Positions 19,325-21,986 of a stretch of 21,986 bases of DNA are shown in pieces; position 1 is the stretch's first letter; each line of letters begins with the position of its first letter. The position numbers and the translations under genes were made by a program. This stretch comes from Hypsibius dujardini (lineage: Eukaryota > Tardigrada > Eutardigrada > Parachela > Hypsibiidae), in the NCBI GenBank assembly GCA_001579985.1, contig LRSR01009167.1:1-21986 (forward strand). The letters are read 5' to 3'. The notes beneath the pieces were generated by a model. It did no database searches. It had not been told where the DNA came from and was given only the letters and a program-made list of their open reading frames with translations.

Positions 19325-19719
19325 CTCAATCCAACGCAGGCCCAAAATGACAATCAATCGATCGGTCGATCGGTAACTGAAATTCAATACCCATAAACAG
19401 ATTATTGGTGTGCTGTAGTACAAGGAAGCGGCTTTACATTGTATCAATCAAGCAATCAATAACAGCAAGGCGTCAGATACAAATCAACGTGAACATGGGC
19501 GTCGATTGATTGATTTGATCACACACAACGAATTCTACCTTTTCGAGGATTCATGCGCACGAATTATCTCTTTATCGGACAAATTCGGCGATTTGGCATA
19601 AAAGAGTTTCGAAGATACATAGTTCAACCACAAATCCAGTCCAAAAGAGTAAGAAAAGGAAAAGTCTCGGGAAGTTTCGGGGAGCGCACAACAAATGGGG
19701 GAAAAAACGGAAACACAAC

Positions 19720-19883
19720 TTGTGCACGAAGAGGATAAATAAAAAGAGCCAGATATTAAGTATACGAACAGAGACGCAGGCCTCGAAACCTGTGCACGAA
19801 GAGGATAAATAAAAAGAGCCAGATAATAAGTATACGAACAGAGACGCAGGCCTCGAAACCTGTGCACGAAGAGGATAAATTAA
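19720..19883. repeat. 70-bp tandem repeat, 2.3 copies
   Basis: TGTGCACGAAGAGGATAAAT begins at 19721, 19791 and 19861, an exact 70-base period. The two full units differ at one visible base (GATATTAAG versus GATAATAAG). The third copy is truncated after its first 20 bases. Each full unit contains GGATAAATAAAAAG, which resembles both a TATA element and a poly(A) hexamer. The array lies 0.5-0.7 kb upstream of the SMC3 ATG. Confidence 0.92.

Positions 19884-21986
<2,103 letters not shown>

Overview
The window is nuclear DNA of an animal, very probably a small-genome invertebrate. Three intron-containing genes sit head to tail on the + strand, all inferred introns are GT-AG, and the introns are mostly 0.1-1.3 kb. 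Most introns and spacers carry tetranucleotide (GACA/TGTC, TTGA/TCAA) or hexanucleotide (GACACA/TGTGTC) arrays. A tardigrade or another compact ecdysozoan would fit, but nothing here proves a taxon.

Layout. (1) 239-2005: the 3' part of a secreted astacin-type zinc metalloprotease gene. Its C-terminus adds a bulb-type mannose-lectin domain and a LysM-like module, which is an unusual combination. (2) 2006-6052: about 4 kb with no supportable gene, holding degenerate CTGT minisatellites, GACA arrays and the 5' flank of the next gene. (3) 6053-18550: a complete afadin/canoe gene of 17 coding exons that join in frame to 1697 codons plus stop. The domain order is RA1, RA2, FHA, DIL, PDZ, acidic/coiled segment, C-terminal tail. 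(4) 18551-20415: a spacer with a CTGT array, TCAA repeats and 2.3 copies of a 70-bp tandem repeat. (5) 20416-21986: the first 222 codons of the cohesin ATPase SMC3, cut by the window end.

The three genes are not functionally linked: an extracellular protease, an adherens-junction scaffold and a chromosome-cohesion ATPase.

The most distinctive feature is the layout of the intronic repeats. In afadin, introns 3-7 all carry the GACA strand and introns 8, 9, 12, 13, 15 and 16 all carry the complementary TGTC strand, with one switch at exon 8. The astacin gene (GACACA, then TGTGTC) and SMC3 (ATCA, then TGAT) show the same layout. Each pre-mRNA could therefore fold back across exons, which could favour back-splicing, dsRNA formation or exon skipping. 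Two protein-level oddities also stand out: the SMC3 acetylation pair KK reads KQ, and the astacin Met-turn methionine is a threonine.
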